Shown: positions 15,216 to 24,248, numbered from the stretch's first letter. The stretch is 34,799 nucleotides of DNA from Lachnospiraceae bacterium (GCA_028727605.1 JAQYOA010000244.1:1-34799); one strand, 5' to 3'. Program-made: numbers and translations. The notes: generated by a model from the letters alone, not told the origin.

Positions 15216-17149
15216 TGGCAGAGGAAAAAGTACGTCAGGTGAAACAGCCGGGACCGGGAGGACCGCGCCCGAGAGGGATGAAGTCTCAGGTAAAGAATCC
15301 CATGAAGATTTTTGCGAGATTGATGAAATACGTTTTGAAAAATTATCTGCCGCACTGTATCATTGTGGTGATTGCAATTTTTGTCAGTGTTCTGGCTAAT
15401 GTACAGGGAACGATGTTTACGCGTACACTGATTGATGACTATATCGGACCGCTTCTGATTTCAGATCAGCCGGATTTCTCCCCGCTGCTCGGGGCGATCG
15501 GAAGGGTAGCCTGCTTCTATGCCATTGGTGTTGTTGCCACCTTTGCACAGAACCGGATTATGATCTATGTGACACAGGGAACGTTAAGAAACCTGAGAGA
15601 TGATCTGTTCACTCACATGGAAATGCTGCCGATCAAATATTTTGACACGCATTCTCACGGAGATATCATGTCCATTTACACCAATGATATTGATACGCTT
15701 CGCCAGATGATCAGTCAGAGTATTCCTCAGGTAATCAACAGTGCAATCACAATTGTCAGTGTTTTTGTCAGCATGGTGATTCTGAATGTTCCTCTGACAA
15801 TTACAACGCTGATTATGGTTGGGATCATGCTGTTAGTAACAAAGAAGGTTGCAGGACTTTCCGGAAGCTATTTTGTAAAACAGCAGATCTCTCTTGGTAA
15901 AGTAAACGGATTTATCGAAGAAATGATGGAAGGCCAGAAGGTTGTCAAAGTATTCTGCCATGAGGAGAAGAATATTGAAAAGTTTGACGAGCTGAACAAT
16001 CAGCTGTTTGACAGCGCTTACAACGCAAATGCATTTGCCAACATTCTCGGACCGATCAACGCACAGCTTGGAAATATCAGCTATGTGGTCTGTGCGATTG
16101 TGGGTGGTGCGCTGGCCCTGTTTGGGGTTGGCGGATTTACCTTGGGCGGATTGGCTAGCTTTTTGACCTTTAATAAGAGTTTCAATATGCCGATCAACCA
16201 GGTAAGCCAGCAGCTCAATGCAATTGTTATGGCACTTGCCGGTGCAGAGCGTATTTTCCGCCTGATGGATGAGACAGCGGAAACAGATAACGGTTATGTG
16301 ACCCTAGTAAACTCAAAGGAAGAAAACGGAAAGATTACGGAAACTGCAGAGAGAACCGGACATTGGGCATGGAAACATACGCATCAGGCGGATGGTTCTG
16401 TGGATTATGTGAAGCTGGAAGGACGTGTGGTATTTGACGGTGTGGATTTTGGATACAATCCGGAGAAAATTGTACTGCATGATGTGAAGCTGTTTGCGGA
16501 ACCGGGTCAGAAGATTGCCTTTGTAGGTTCTACCGGTGCCGGAAAAACGACAATCACCAACCTCATTAATCGTTTCTATGATATTCAGGACGGAAAGATC
16601 CGTTATGACGGTATCAATGTAAATAAAATTAAAAAAGCAGATTTGCGCAGATCTCTTGGAATTGTACTTCAGGATACGCATCTGTTTACGGGAACGGTTC
16701 GTGAGAACATTGCCTATGGTAAGTTGGATGCAACAGAGAAAGAAATCATTGCAGCTGCAAAACTCGCAAATGCGGATGGATTTATCCGTCGACTGCCAAA
16801 CGGTTATGATACAATGCTGACCGGTGACGGTACGAATTTAAGTCAGGGTCAGAGACAGCTGCTTGCCATTGCCCGTGCAGCCATTGCAGATCCGCCGGTA
16901 TTGATTCTGGACGAGGCGACCAGTTCCATTGATACCCGTACGGAACGGATTGTGCAGGATGGTATGGATAAGCTGATGCATGGCAGAACTACGTTTGTGA
17001 TTGCCCACAGACTGTCCACAGTACGAAATTCCGATTGTATCATGGTTCTGGAACAGGGGCGCATTATTGAACGCGGAACACACGATCAGCTGATTGAACA
17101 GAAAGGAAAGTATTATCAGCTGTACACAGGCAATCAGGTGACAGCATAG
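15215..17149 (+). CDS. ABC exporter half-transporter B (catalytic half)
   Basis: This 644-residue partner of the preceding half has six membrane helices and an ATP-binding domain with Walker A GSTGAGKT (438-445), signature LSQGQ (non-canonical; usually LSGGQ) and Walker B ILDEATS with catalytic E567. The odd signature would face the weak Walker site of half A, so one composite site is degenerate and the other intact. Between membrane and ATPase domains it carries an extra segment of about 40 residues (NSKEENGKITETAERTGHWAWKHTHQ), common in clostridial members. The N-terminal tail is rich in Pro/Gly/Arg (KQPGPGGPRPRG). The start overlaps the upstream stop by one base. Confidence 0.93.
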   Translation: MAEEKVRQVKQPGPGGPRPRGMKSQVKNPMKIFARLMKYVLKNYLPHCIIVVIAIFVSVLANVQGTMFTRTLIDDYIGPLLISDQPDFSPLLGAIGRVACFYAIGVVATFAQNRIMIYVTQGTLRNLRDDLFTHMEMLPIKYFDTHSHGDIMSIYTNDIDTLRQMISQSIPQVINSAITIVSVFVSMVILNVPLTITTLIMVGIMLLVTKKVAGLSGSYFVKQQISLGKVNGFIEEMMEGQKVVKVFCHEEKNIEKFDELNNQLFDSAYNANAFANILGPINAQLGNISYVVCAIVGGALALFGVGGFTLGGLASFLTFNKSFNMPINQVSQQLNAIVMALAGAERIFRLMDETAETDNGYVTLVNSKEENGKITETAERTGHWAWKHTHQADGSVDYVKLEGRVVFDGVDFGYNPEKIVLHDVKLFAEPGQKIAFVGSTGAGKTTITNLINRFYDIQDGKIRYDGINVNKIKKADLRRSLGIVLQDTHLFTGTVRENIAYGKLDATEKEIIAAAKLANADGFIRRLPNGYDTMLTGDGTNLSQGQRQLLAIARAAIADPPVLILDEATSSIDTRTERIVQDGMDKLMHGRTTFVIAHRLSTVRNSDCIMVLEQGRIIERGTHDQLIEQKGKYYQLYTGNQVTA

Positions 17150-17183
17150 AAAAATTTCTGTGAAAGAGGGGAGAAACAGAATT

Positions 17184-18491
17184 ATGGAATATTTACAGAC
17201 AGCGCAGAATCTTCTGGATTTTATCAGCCGATGCAAAAGTCCTTTCCATGTGATAGCTGAGGCTGCCGGGATGCTGCAGCAAGCAGGTTATGTCAGGCTG
17301 GATGAAACGAAAGAATGGAATCTGCAGCCGGGGAAAAACTATTATGTAATCAGAAACGGCTCTTCGATCATTGCTTTTCAGATTCCACAGGGACAGTGGC
17401 ACAGCTATCAGATTATGGCAAGCCATAGTGATTGTCCGGTATTTAAGATAAAGGGAGAGGATCCCTTTGTCACGGACGGTCATTATACCAGACTGAATGT
17501 GGAAGGCTACGGAGGAATGATTCGTTCGCCGTGGTTTGACCGTCCTCTGTCGGTGGCGGGACGCATGATTGTGAAAAAAGATGGCGCTGCAGAAGCAGTT
17601 CTTGTGGATGCCGGCCGGGATCTGGTTTTGATTCCCAACATGCCAATTCACCTGAATAGGGAAATGAATGAAGGGATCAAATACAGTATTCAGAAGGATA
17701 TGCTGCCGATTCTGGGAGATGGGACGGCGAAAGATCATTTTTATGAGCTGTTTCTTCCCGATGTGGATCGGGAACAGATTCTGGCTATGGATCTGTATCT
17801 CTACAGCCGGGTACACGGTTCCATATGGGGAGCAGATCAGGAATACATTTCCTGCGGACGTCTGGATGATCTTCAGAGTGCATACGGTTCTCTTATGGGA
17901 TTTCTGGTAGCCGAGCCAAAGGAGCATGTCAACGTCTGCTGCATTTTCGACAATGAGGAAGTGGGAAGTCTCACAAAACAGGGTGCGGATTCCACATTTC
18001 TTGCTGACACACTGCAGCGCATAAATGAAGGAAAGGGTGCAGATCCGGCCCAATACCGACGGGATCTGGCCGGAAGCTTTTTGGTATCTGCGGATAACGC
18101 CCATGCATTCCATCCGGCACATCCGGAAAAATATGATGTGCAGAGCCGCGTGTATATGAATGAGGGAATTGTAATTAAACAAAGTGCAAATCAGAAATAT
18201 ACCACGGATGCCCTTTCAGAGGCAGTGACAAAAATGCTCTGTCAGAAAGCAGAGGTTCCATGCCAGGTATTCGCCAATCACTCCGATATTCCCGGTGGAA
18301 GTACATTGGGAGCTATTTTGAATTCCCTGGTGTCGGTGGCGAGCGTGGACATTGGTATGGCACAGCTGTCCATGCATTCTCCGTATGAGACGGCAGGAGC
18401 AAAAGACACGGAGTATCTGATCAGATTTTCCAGATGCTTCTATGAAACGGAATTGAAGAGAACCGATGAGGGTGGATTCCGGATCAATTAA
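17184..18491 (+). CDS. apeB: M18-family aminopeptidase
   Basis: This 435-residue zinc aminopeptidase resembles the aspartyl aminopeptidase group and removes N-terminal residues from peptides in the cytoplasm. Conserved metal and catalytic segments are MASHSDCPVFKIK, GRLDDLQSAYGSL, FDNEEVGS (adjacent Glu residues) and NHSDIPGGSTLGAI. The Gly-rich segment before MASH is ordinary. The track starts at GTG 17160, but GAGGGGAG at 17166-17173 fits the ATG at 17184 (MEYLQTAQNLLDFI, the usual start). It follows the exporter genes by 34 bp and may share their transcript; a terminator closes it. Confidence 0.9.
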   Translation: MEYLQTAQNLLDFISRCKSPFHVIAEAAGMLQQAGYVRLDETKEWNLQPGKNYYVIRNGSSIIAFQIPQGQWHSYQIMASHSDCPVFKIKGEDPFVTDGHYTRLNVEGYGGMIRSPWFDRPLSVAGRMIVKKDGAAEAVLVDAGRDLVLIPNMPIHLNREMNEGIKYSIQKDMLPILGDGTAKDHFYELFLPDVDREQILAMDLYLYSRVHGSIWGADQEYISCGRLDDLQSAYGSLMGFLVAEPKEHVNVCCIFDNEEVGSLTKQGADSTFLADTLQRINEGKGADPAQYRRDLAGSFLVSADNAHAFHPAHPEKYDVQSRVYMNEGIVIKQSANQKYTTDALSEAVTKMLCQKAEVPCQVFANHSDIPGGSTLGAILNSLVSVASVDIGMAQLSMHSPYETAGAKDTEYLIRFSRCFYETELKRTDEGGFRIN

Positions 18492-18500
18492 AAGATAATA

Positions 18501-18548
18501 AAAATTCCCGATGAAAGCTTTTTGACTGGCTTTCGTCGGGAATTTTTT
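18501..18548. terminator. Terminator between M18 peptidase and AEC transporter
   Basis: AAAATTCCCGATGAAAGC and GCTTTCGTCGGGAATTTTTT form a long stem between convergent genes, with T/A tracts on both sides; it probably serves both strands. Confidence 0.85.
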
Positions 18549-18568
18549 GACTTCATGTATTTATGTAT

Positions 18569-19510
18569 TTATGCAATCAGGCCGATACTTTTCATGACCC
18601 AGACAAACAGGAAAATGGTAACAATACATCCGGCAGAACCGGCTGCAATGATTTCACCGGCCAGTTCTCCGTTTCCGCCCATAGACTGAGCCATCGGACC
18701 GGAAGCAACTGCGGTTGGGGATCCGAATGCTGCAAGAATTGTGATCAGTTCCATGTTTCGGTATCCAAGCAGTGCAAAAAGGGTGATAGCTGTAAGAGGA
18801 AGCAGTACCAGGCGGCAGGATAAAACAGCCAGCAGTTTCCCCCAGTGCTTTTTCAGGCTCTGGAAGGAAAGCATTCCGCCAAGGCAGATCAGAGCAACCG
18901 GGGAGGCAATGCTTCCGGCATCTGACAAAGTGTCAACAAGCAGAACGGGAAGCCGGATTTCGGTCAGAGCAAAGAAGATGCCCAGCAATCCGCCGATAAT
19001 CAGCGGGTTTTTCAGAATCTTGGTAAATAGTTCCAATGGGTGTATTTTACCTCCGCGAAACATTTCGAAGAGGATGACAGCCAGGGCATTGAAGAGGGGA
19101 ACCAAAAAGGCAGCCAGTGCCGATACAACACCAAGATCCTCACCCCGATAAATGCTGGATGCCATTGTGAGACCGAATAGAACATAATTGCTGCGGTAGA
19201 TTCCCTGAATCATAACAGAGGCATCCGCTTTCTCTTTTACAAAGATGGGAACAATCAGACAGAGCAGCAAAAAGACAACAATTACCAACAGCAGAACCAG
19301 GAAAATCAATCGGGGATTGGCAGATTTTTTAAAATCCGATTCATAGATATTGACAAAAAGCATCAGGGGAATGAAAATTTTAAAAATCACCTGGTTCAGT
19401 TTCTGGAAAGAAGCCTTTTCCATCCAGCCTTTTTTTGAAATAAAACCGCCCAGTACCATATAGAAAAACATAGGAAAGACAGCAGAAAAAGCCATCAAAA
19501 AATCATCCAT
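18569..19510 (-). CDS. AEC-family (auxin efflux carrier) transporter
   Basis: This 313-residue integral membrane protein has about ten hydrophobic helices in two groups of five separated by a polar loop. This matches the AEC/MDR family, whose bacterial members carry malonate, malate or other small organic acids. Family features include the N-terminal FFYMVLGGFISKKG, the N/P kink IFKIFIPLMLFVNI, and the helix with GSPTAVASGPMAQSMGG. It begins 2 bp after the stop of the XRE regulator gene, with GGAGG inside the end of that gene, so the two are one operon. The substrate cannot be told from sequence. Confidence 0.88.
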   Translation of the reverse strand: MDDFLMAFSAVFPMFFYMVLGGFISKKGWMEKASFQKLNQVIFKIFIPLMLFVNIYESDFKKSANPRLIFLVLLLVIVVFLLLCLIVPIFVKEKADASVMIQGIYRSNYVLFGLTMASSIYRGEDLGVVSALAAFLVPLFNALAVILFEMFRGGKIHPLELFTKILKNPLIIGGLLGIFFALTEIRLPVLLVDTLSDAGSIASPVALICLGGMLSFQSLKKHWGKLLAVLSCRLVLLPLTAITLFALLGYRNMELITILAAFGSPTAVASGPMAQSMGGNGELAGEIIAAGSAGCIVTIFLFVWVMKSIGLIA

Positions 19511-19512
19511 TT

Positions 19513-19836
19513 TTAAACCTCCATGAGAAGTCCTTTCATATAGGCTTTCAGTATTTTTTTCTTTTCCAGGGAAAGCCGATTGTAGAGCTCAATCATTTCT
19601 TTTTGAGGCTGTGTCAGCTGGCTGTTTTCGGATTCATCCTGAAAAAAATCGGAAAGCGTGATACCAAAAGCATCGCAGAGTTTCTGAAGTGTGGGAATTG
19701 TGGGAATATTATTCCGGTTCATCATATTGTTCAGTGTAGAGTAAGGAATATCGGCTTCCTTTGCAAGACGATAATAAGTCCAGGAACGTTCTTTGCAGAG
19801 CTCCTGTACGTGTAAAATAACATCAGTATCTCTCAT
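19513..19836 (-). CDS. XRE-family helix-turn-helix regulator
   Basis: This 107-residue protein has a Cro/CI-type HTH at about residues 8-62 (LAKEADIPYSTLNNMMNRNNIPTIPTLQKLCDAFGITLSDFF) and a short helical tail (QKEMIELYNRLSLEKKKILKAYMKGLL). GAGG precedes the ATG. It is followed directly by the AEC transporter and may regulate it. No clear promoter is visible; TTGGCG-18-TATACA ends six bases before the ATG, which would imply a leaderless transcript. No phage genes are near, so it is probably a stand-alone regulator. Confidence 0.9.
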   Translation of the reverse strand: MRDTDVILHVQELCKERSWTYYRLAKEADIPYSTLNNMMNRNNIPTIPTLQKLCDAFGITLSDFFQDESENSQLTQPQKEMIELYNRLSLEKKKILKAYMKGLLMEV

Positions 19837-19898
19837 GTTGTATACCTCATTCGGTTAGTATGCGCCAAGGGACATCGAATCGGTCTGTCAGGTCCCGC

Positions 19899-19936
19899 AA
19901 AAAATCAGCCGCCACATCGGGCGGCTTTTCTTTTTT
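19899..19936 (-). terminator. Terminator after the DUF1292 gene
   Basis: On the minus strand AGCCGCC-cgatgt-GGCGGCT is followed by GATTTTTTGC. It separates the DUF1292 gene from the downstream XRE/AEC operon, though read-through remains possible. Confidence 0.8.
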
Positions 19937-19938
19937 GA

Positions 19939-20301
19939 TTATGCATTCGGTTCGCTTTCGTCAAATTCCTGATCATCCAGCAGCTGGTCAAATGCATCAG
20001 CTGCGATCTCATATTCCTCATCGGAATCGATGTTGTCAAGATTTGGCTGACCGTTCTCCTCGTAATAACGGTAAAGATAAACTTCACCATCCTGATTCTC
20101 ACCGTTTTCGTCCAGAGGCAGCAGCGCAATGTACTCCTGTTTGTTTGGCGCCGGGAAGATTGTGAGAACAGCACAGGTTACCTGGGTATCGTCATCAAGT
20201 GTCAATGTGACAGTCGGCTGATCCAGATTTTCTTCACAGTCGCATCCGCATGCAGAGCAGTCTCCGCTGCAGGAAGCGGTGGTGTTAAATTCTTCACTCA
20301 T
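19939..20301 (-). CDS. DUF1292 protein with a Cys-rich N-terminus
   Basis: This 120-residue acidic protein has a DUF1292 domain (about 28-105: TVTLTLDDDTQVTCAVLTIFPAPNKQEYIALLPLDEN...VYLYRYYEENG), a small beta-rich domain common in Firmicutes and of unknown role. The N-terminal tail holds CSGDCSACGCDC, five cysteines in twelve residues, which could bind a metal or be oxidised. The tail after residue 95 is strongly acidic. It has its own promoter (20351-20379) and terminator, and the RBS is AAGGATCAGG. In other Firmicutes DUF1292 genes often lie near yrzL/ruvX, which are not present here. Confidence 0.85.
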   Translation of the reverse strand: MSEEFNTTASCSGDCSACGCDCEENLDQPTVTLTLDDDTQVTCAVLTIFPAPNKQEYIALLPLDENGENQDGEVYLYRYYEENGQPNLDNIDSDEEYEIAADAFDQLLDDQEFDESEPNA

Positions 20302-20350
20302 GTAATATACCTGATCCTTTCAAAAAATGTAGATTTTTGTGCTGATAATG

Positions 20351-20379
20351 ATTCTATCAGATCCGGGACAAAAAGACAA
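20351..20379 (-). promoter_or_regulatory. Promoter of the DUF1292 gene
   Basis: The minus strand shows TTGTCT, 17 bp and TAGAAT about 50 bp upstream of the start. Confidence 0.65.
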
Positions 20380-20429
20380 TGCCCGCAAAAAAAATAACTG
20401 AAAAAAGGTGAATTTGGGCGGATTTTCTA

Positions 20430-20458
20430 TTGACTGTTCCAAGTTGCGGTCTTATACT
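20430..20458 (+). promoter_or_regulatory. Promoter of ilvE
   Basis: TTGACT, 17 bp and TATACT give a leader of roughly 70 nt before ilvE. Confidence 0.7.
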
Positions 20459-20488
20459 TAATACATTGAAAAAATTTAAAAGATTACA

Positions 20489-20521
20489 GGCAGTTGGTGA
20501 AAATCTTTAGCCGAAACTGCC
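20489..20521 (+). promoter_or_regulatory. Leader hairpin ending at the ilvE ribosome site
   Basis: GGCAGTTGG and CC-GA-AACTGCC pair around a short loop; the right arm ends directly at the ribosome site GGGGAGG. The stem could control access to the ribosome site. There is no T-box specifier, leader peptide with Leu/Ile/Val codons, or terminator visible in the about 70-nt leader. Confidence 0.4.
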
Positions 20522-20537
20522 GGGGAGGCAAGATACA

Positions 20538-21602
20538 ATGGATATCAAATTTGTAAAAAGAGAGCAGCCGCAGGAAAAACCGGATTGGAAGAATCTGGGC
20601 TTCGGCAAACATTTTACGGATTATATGTTTGTTATGGACTGGGACAGAGATCAGGGATGGCATGATGCAACGATTATGCCGTACGGTGCGATTCCTACAG
20701 ATCCGGCAACCATGGTACTTCATTATGCCCAGGAGACTTTTGAGGGTCTGAAGGCATACAGAACAGCAGAAGGAAAGATTCAGCTGTTCCGTCCTGAGAT
20801 GAATGCACGCCGTATGATCAAGTCCAACGAGAGACTTTGCATGCCGGGTGTTCCGGAAGAGATGTTTGTGGAAGCAATCAAAGAGCTGGTAAAAGTTCAG
20901 GAAGACTGGGTTCCCAGCGAGCCGGGCACTTCTCTGTATATCCGTCCGTTTATGTTTGCTACTGAGTCCAGTCTCGGTGTACATATGGCAAAATCATATA
21001 AGTTTGTCATTATCACAACACCGGTTGGTGCTTATTATGCAGAGGGAATCAACCCGGTTAAGATTCTGGTTGAGGACGAGTATGTACGTGCCGTACAGGG
21101 TGGTACAGGCTTTACAAAATGCGGAGGAAACTATGCCAGCTCCATCGCAGGCCAGGTGAAGGCCGAAAAGATGGGATGTACACAGGTTCTCTGGCTGGAT
21201 GGTGTTCATCGGAAATATGTGGAAGAAGTCGGAACCATGAATATTATGTTCAAGATCGCAGGCGAGATCTATACTGCTCCGTTGGAAGGAACCGTTCTTC
21301 CCGGCGTTACCCGTGATTCCCTGATTCATATTCTGCGTGACTGGGGTTACAAGGTAAACGAGACTCATCTGTCTATAGATGATCTGATGAAAGCAGGCCA
21401 TGACGGTACTCTTGAAGAGGCATTCGGTACCGGAACTGCAGCTGTTGTTTCTCCGGTAGGCGAGTTCGTTTACAAAGATGACTCTGTACTTGTCAACGAT
21501 TTCAAGATCGGTGAGCTGACACAGAAACTGTATGATACGCTGACCGGTATCCAGTGGGGTAAACTGGAAGATAAATATGGCTGGATCGTTCCGGTAGAAT
21601 AA
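20538..21602 (+). CDS. ilvE: Branched-chain amino acid aminotransferase
   Basis: This 354-residue PLP enzyme of fold type IV catalyses the last step of leucine, isoleucine and valine synthesis and the first step of their breakdown. Typical segments are HYAQETFEGLKAYR, FRPEMNARRM, LYIRPFMFATE, GGTGFTKCGGNYASS (PLP lysine in FTKCGGN), KYVEEVGTMNIMF and GTGTAAVVSPVGEF. Length and start (GGGGAGG, ATG) fit. Codon choice is regular (CTG, GAA, CGT, ACA), as in a well-expressed gene. It is monocistronic, with its own promoter and terminator; no other ilv or leu genes lie here. Confidence 0.96.
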   Translation: MDIKFVKREQPQEKPDWKNLGFGKHFTDYMFVMDWDRDQGWHDATIMPYGAIPTDPATMVLHYAQETFEGLKAYRTAEGKIQLFRPEMNARRMIKSNERLCMPGVPEEMFVEAIKELVKVQEDWVPSEPGTSLYIRPFMFATESSLGVHMAKSYKFVIITTPVGAYYAEGINPVKILVEDEYVRAVQGGTGFTKCGGNYASSIAGQVKAEKMGCTQVLWLDGVHRKYVEEVGTMNIMFKIAGEIYTAPLEGTVLPGVTRDSLIHILRDWGYKVNETHLSIDDLMKAGHDGTLEEAFGTGTAAVVSPVGEFVYKDDSVLVNDFKIGELTQKLYDTLTGIQWGKLEDKYGWIVPVE

Positions 21603-21625
21603 TCAGAATCGAGATACGATAAACG

Positions 21626-21679
21626 AAACGGTCATCCCATCAGAACTGTACTGTCTGTTCTTGTGGGATGGCCGTTTTT
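21626..21679 (+). terminator. Terminator after ilvE
   Basis: AAACGGTCATCCCA and TGGGATGGCCGTTTTT form a long stem; the loop adds AGAAC/GTTCT pairing. Confidence 0.85.
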
Positions 21680-21715
21680 CATGCAAAGAATACCAGAAAA
21701 TGGGGAGTGAAATCA

Positions 21716-23191
21716 ATGAATCAGGCAAGAATGCCTCTGGTAGAGGCTCTGGAAAAGTTTACAAGGGAGGAACCTGCATATTTTCGAATTCCGGGACATC
21801 GCTTTTTGAGGGGAATTGATCCGTCACTTCAAAATGCATCACTGGCAGCCTTTGATTTGTCGGAAGCGGAAGGACTGGATGATCTGCATAATCCCTGCGG
21901 TGTCATTGCTAAGGCGCAGGAATTGGCAGCAGATCTTTACGGTGCAAAGAAAGCTTATTTTCTTGTGAATGGGACAACCTGCGGGAATGAGGCTATGGTT
22001 CTAAGTGCAGCACGGGAAGGAGAGCAAGTGATACTGCCAAGGAATGCACACAAATCAGTTCTCATGGGTTTGATTATGAGCGGTGCGGTTCCGGTTTATG
22101 TGCAGCCCGAGTATTTCGGGGAATGGCAGATCTGGGGAGGCATCACGCCGGGTAAGATAAAAGAGGCTTTTGAAAGAGCACCGGGTGCAAAAGCAGCGCT
22201 TGTGGTAAGTCCCACCTATTATGGAATCGGCAGTGATCTTGAGGCAATTGCCGGAATCTGTCATGAAAACCAGGCGCTGCTGCTTGTGGATGAGGCACAT
22301 GGATCTCATCTGTATTTTTCGGATCAGCTTCAAAACGGCGCAATTCGCTGCGGAGCAGATGTAAGTGCGCTGAGCATGCATAAGACTGCGGGATCTTTTA
22401 CGCAGAGCTCTCTTCTTCTGGTGGGATCCGGACGGATTAATCCAGGATTGCTGGAGGAAAATCTGCAGATGGTACAGAGTACATCGCCTTCTTATCTTTT
22501 GATGGCATCTCTGGACGCAGCCAGAAAGGGAATGGCACTGGAAGGAAAGGAGAGAATGCAGCGGGCGCTGGAACTTTCGGAGATGGCGCGGGATGCTTTC
22601 GGGAAAATACCGGGAGTACGTGTTCTGGATGAGAAGGCGGAAGGCAGAAGCGGAATTTACAGAATCGATCTCACTCGTCTGGTGTTTTCCATGAAAGAAC
22701 TTGGAATCGGGGGATATCGTCTGCAGGAACTTCTCTATGAGCGTTTTGGTGTCAGCACAGAACTGTCGGATGAAGAGAATGTTGTTGCCGTAATTACCTG
22801 GGCAAATGAAGAAAAGGACATTCAACGTCTGATTCATGGCGTTGAGACTCTGGCAAAAGAGGCGGACGTGAAAAATGAGTGTTCTGTGTCGCGATTTGAA
22901 GGCGCGGTTCCGGAAAAAGAATGGGTACAGATTCCAAGGGAGATTCCTTCGATGTGTCTGACACCAAGAGAAGCTTATTTTGCTGACAAAAGGACGGTGT
23001 CTTTTTGGAATGCGAAAGGCTGTATTGCAGGGGAAATGATCGTGCCTTATCCTCCTGGAATTCCGATTGTCTGTCCCGGTGAAAGGATCACAGACGAAAT
23101 TCTGGAACTAATTTTTAAAAACAAAAAGAACGGATGTGCATTTCACGGTCCGGCCGATGCTTCTCTGGAGACAATTCGTGTGATTCGCTGA
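21716..23191 (+). CDS. Orn/Lys/Arg decarboxylase-family PLP enzyme
   Basis: This 491-residue fold type I decarboxylase belongs to the short Gram-positive group (SpeA/YaaO-like) used in polyamine synthesis. Key segments are RIPGHRFLRG, ATFL-like FLVNGTTCGNEAMVL, NAHKSVLMGLIMSGA, VVSPTYYGIGSDLEAI, LLVDEAHGSHLYF, the PLP lysine in SMHKTAGSFTQSSLLLV, and the C-terminal PYPPGIPIVCPGERIT. The track start at 21668 lies inside the ilvE terminator; GGGGAGTGA before the ATG at 21716 fits better. Substrate choice among arginine, lysine and ornithine cannot be settled by eye. No adjacent polyamine genes help. Confidence 0.88.
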   Translation: MNQARMPLVEALEKFTREEPAYFRIPGHRFLRGIDPSLQNASLAAFDLSEAEGLDDLHNPCGVIAKAQELAADLYGAKKAYFLVNGTTCGNEAMVLSAAREGEQVILPRNAHKSVLMGLIMSGAVPVYVQPEYFGEWQIWGGITPGKIKEAFERAPGAKAALVVSPTYYGIGSDLEAIAGICHENQALLLVDEAHGSHLYFSDQLQNGAIRCGADVSALSMHKTAGSFTQSSLLLVGSGRINPGLLEENLQMVQSTSPSYLLMASLDAARKGMALEGKERMQRALELSEMARDAFGKIPGVRVLDEKAEGRSGIYRIDLTRLVFSMKELGIGGYRLQELLYERFGVSTELSDEENVVAVITWANEEKDIQRLIHGVETLAKEADVKNECSVSRFEGAVPEKEWVQIPREIPSMCLTPREAYFADKRTVSFWNAKGCIAGEMIVPYPPGIPIVCPGERITDEILELIFKNKKNGCAFHGPADASLETIRVIR

Positions 23192-23215
23192 CTTTTTTTG
23201 GGAAGCGTGAGGCAC

Positions 23216-23244
23216 TTTCCAAGGGCTGTGGGGTGTGCTATAAT
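23216..23244 (+). promoter_or_regulatory. Extended -10 promoter of exoA
   Basis: TGCTATAAT (an extended -10) has TTTCCA at 17 bp as a weak -35, 35 bp before the gene. Confidence 0.6.
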
Positions 23245-23278
23245 GGACACAATTGAAAATTGAAAGGAGTTTTTGAGA

Positions 23279-24031
23279 ATGCGGTTTATTTCCTGGAATG
23301 TGAATGGTCTGCGTGCATGTATGAAAAAGGGATTTTCCGAGTATTTTGGGCAGGCAGATGCAGATATTTTTTGTCTGCAGGAGACAAAGCTTTCGGAAGG
23401 ACAGCTGAAGCTGGAACTTCCGGGCTATTACCAATACTGGAATTATGCGGAAAAGAAAGGGTATTCAGGGACTGCGTTATTTACAAAAGAAGAACCGATT
23501 TCTGTGAGATATGGAATCGGAACAGAAGAATTTGATCATGAAGGACGGGTGATCACGGCAGAATATCCGTCTTTTTATTTTGTGACGGTGTATACACCGA
23601 ATTCTCAGGAAAAACTGGCCAGATTATCCTACCGTATGAGATGGGAAGAGGCGTTTCTTTCCTATTTAAAGAAACTGGAAGAAGAGAAGCCGGTCATTGT
23701 CTGCGGTGACCTCAATGTGGCAGCAACGGAGCTTGACATTAAAAATGCGAAGTCAAATGTGAATAATGCAGGATTTACTCCGGAAGAACGGGAAAAGTTT
23801 AAAGATCTTCTTGATTCCGGTTTTACGGATACGTTCCGGTATCTGCATCCGGATACGGAAAAGTATTCCTGGTGGTCATACCGGTTTAAGGCAAGAGAAC
23901 GAAATGCCGGCTGGCGAATAGATTATTTTCTGACCTCCGATGCTATGAAAGAGAAAATTTTGTCGGCGGAAATTCATACAAATATTATGGGGTCGGATCA
24001 TTGTCCGGTGGAACTCGAGTTGGATGTTTAA
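23279..24031 (+). CDS. exoA: Exodeoxyribonuclease III (AP endonuclease)
   Basis: This 250-residue enzyme of the Xth/ExoA family cuts DNA at abasic sites in base-excision repair and removes 3' blocking groups. Conserved pieces are [23 protein letters not shown] (metal-binding Glu), [23 protein letters not shown] (Asp/Asn pair), [33 protein letters not shown] and the terminal GSDHCPV (catalytic Asp-His). The track begins at TTG 23273; the ATG at 23279 gives the normal family start and lies 11 bases after GGAG. It is single-gene, with a promoter just upstream. Confidence 0.95.
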   Translation: MRFISWNVNGLRACMKKGFSEYFGQADADIFCLQETKLSEGQLKLELPGYYQYWNYAEKKGYSGTALFTKEEPISVRYGIGTEEFDHEGRVITAEYPSFYFVTVYTPNSQEKLARLSYRMRWEEAFLSYLKKLEEEKPVIVCGDLNVAATELDIKNAKSNVNNAGFTPEEREKFKDLLDSGFTDTFRYLHPDTEKYSWWSYRFKARERNAGWRIDYFLTSDAMKEKILSAEIHTNIMGSDHCPVELELDV

Positions 24032-24095
24032 TCTTCAGAAGATTTCGAAAAATTGTGCAGAATATGCTTCCTTTTTCTTTCGATTGCCTTTCTAA

Positions 24096-24124
24096 TTGAC
24101 AAAAAGGGCGAATTGTCTTAAATT
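24096..24124 (+). promoter_or_regulatory. Promoter of the GlgX-like operon
   Basis: TTGACA, 17 bp and TAAATT lie about 125 bp upstream of the first gene of a three-gene operon. No hairpin is evident in the leader. Confidence 0.55.
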
Positions 24125-24248
24125 AAAGATATGTAAGGTCATTGTAAGGATGCGGATTTTCAGGAATGCGAAACGATATCCATGAAATACCTGTTATTTC
24201 CAAATCAGGGAAATATCATTGAAAAGGTAGAAGAAAGGCGGAAAAGAG

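Noticed and set aside
17193-18182. 329-aa minus-strand ORF
   Set aside because: It is antisense to the M18 aminopeptidase gene.
20459-20537. T-box or leader-peptide attenuator before ilvE
   Set aside because: The leader is too short, with no T-box consensus, no terminator and no codon-rich small ORF.
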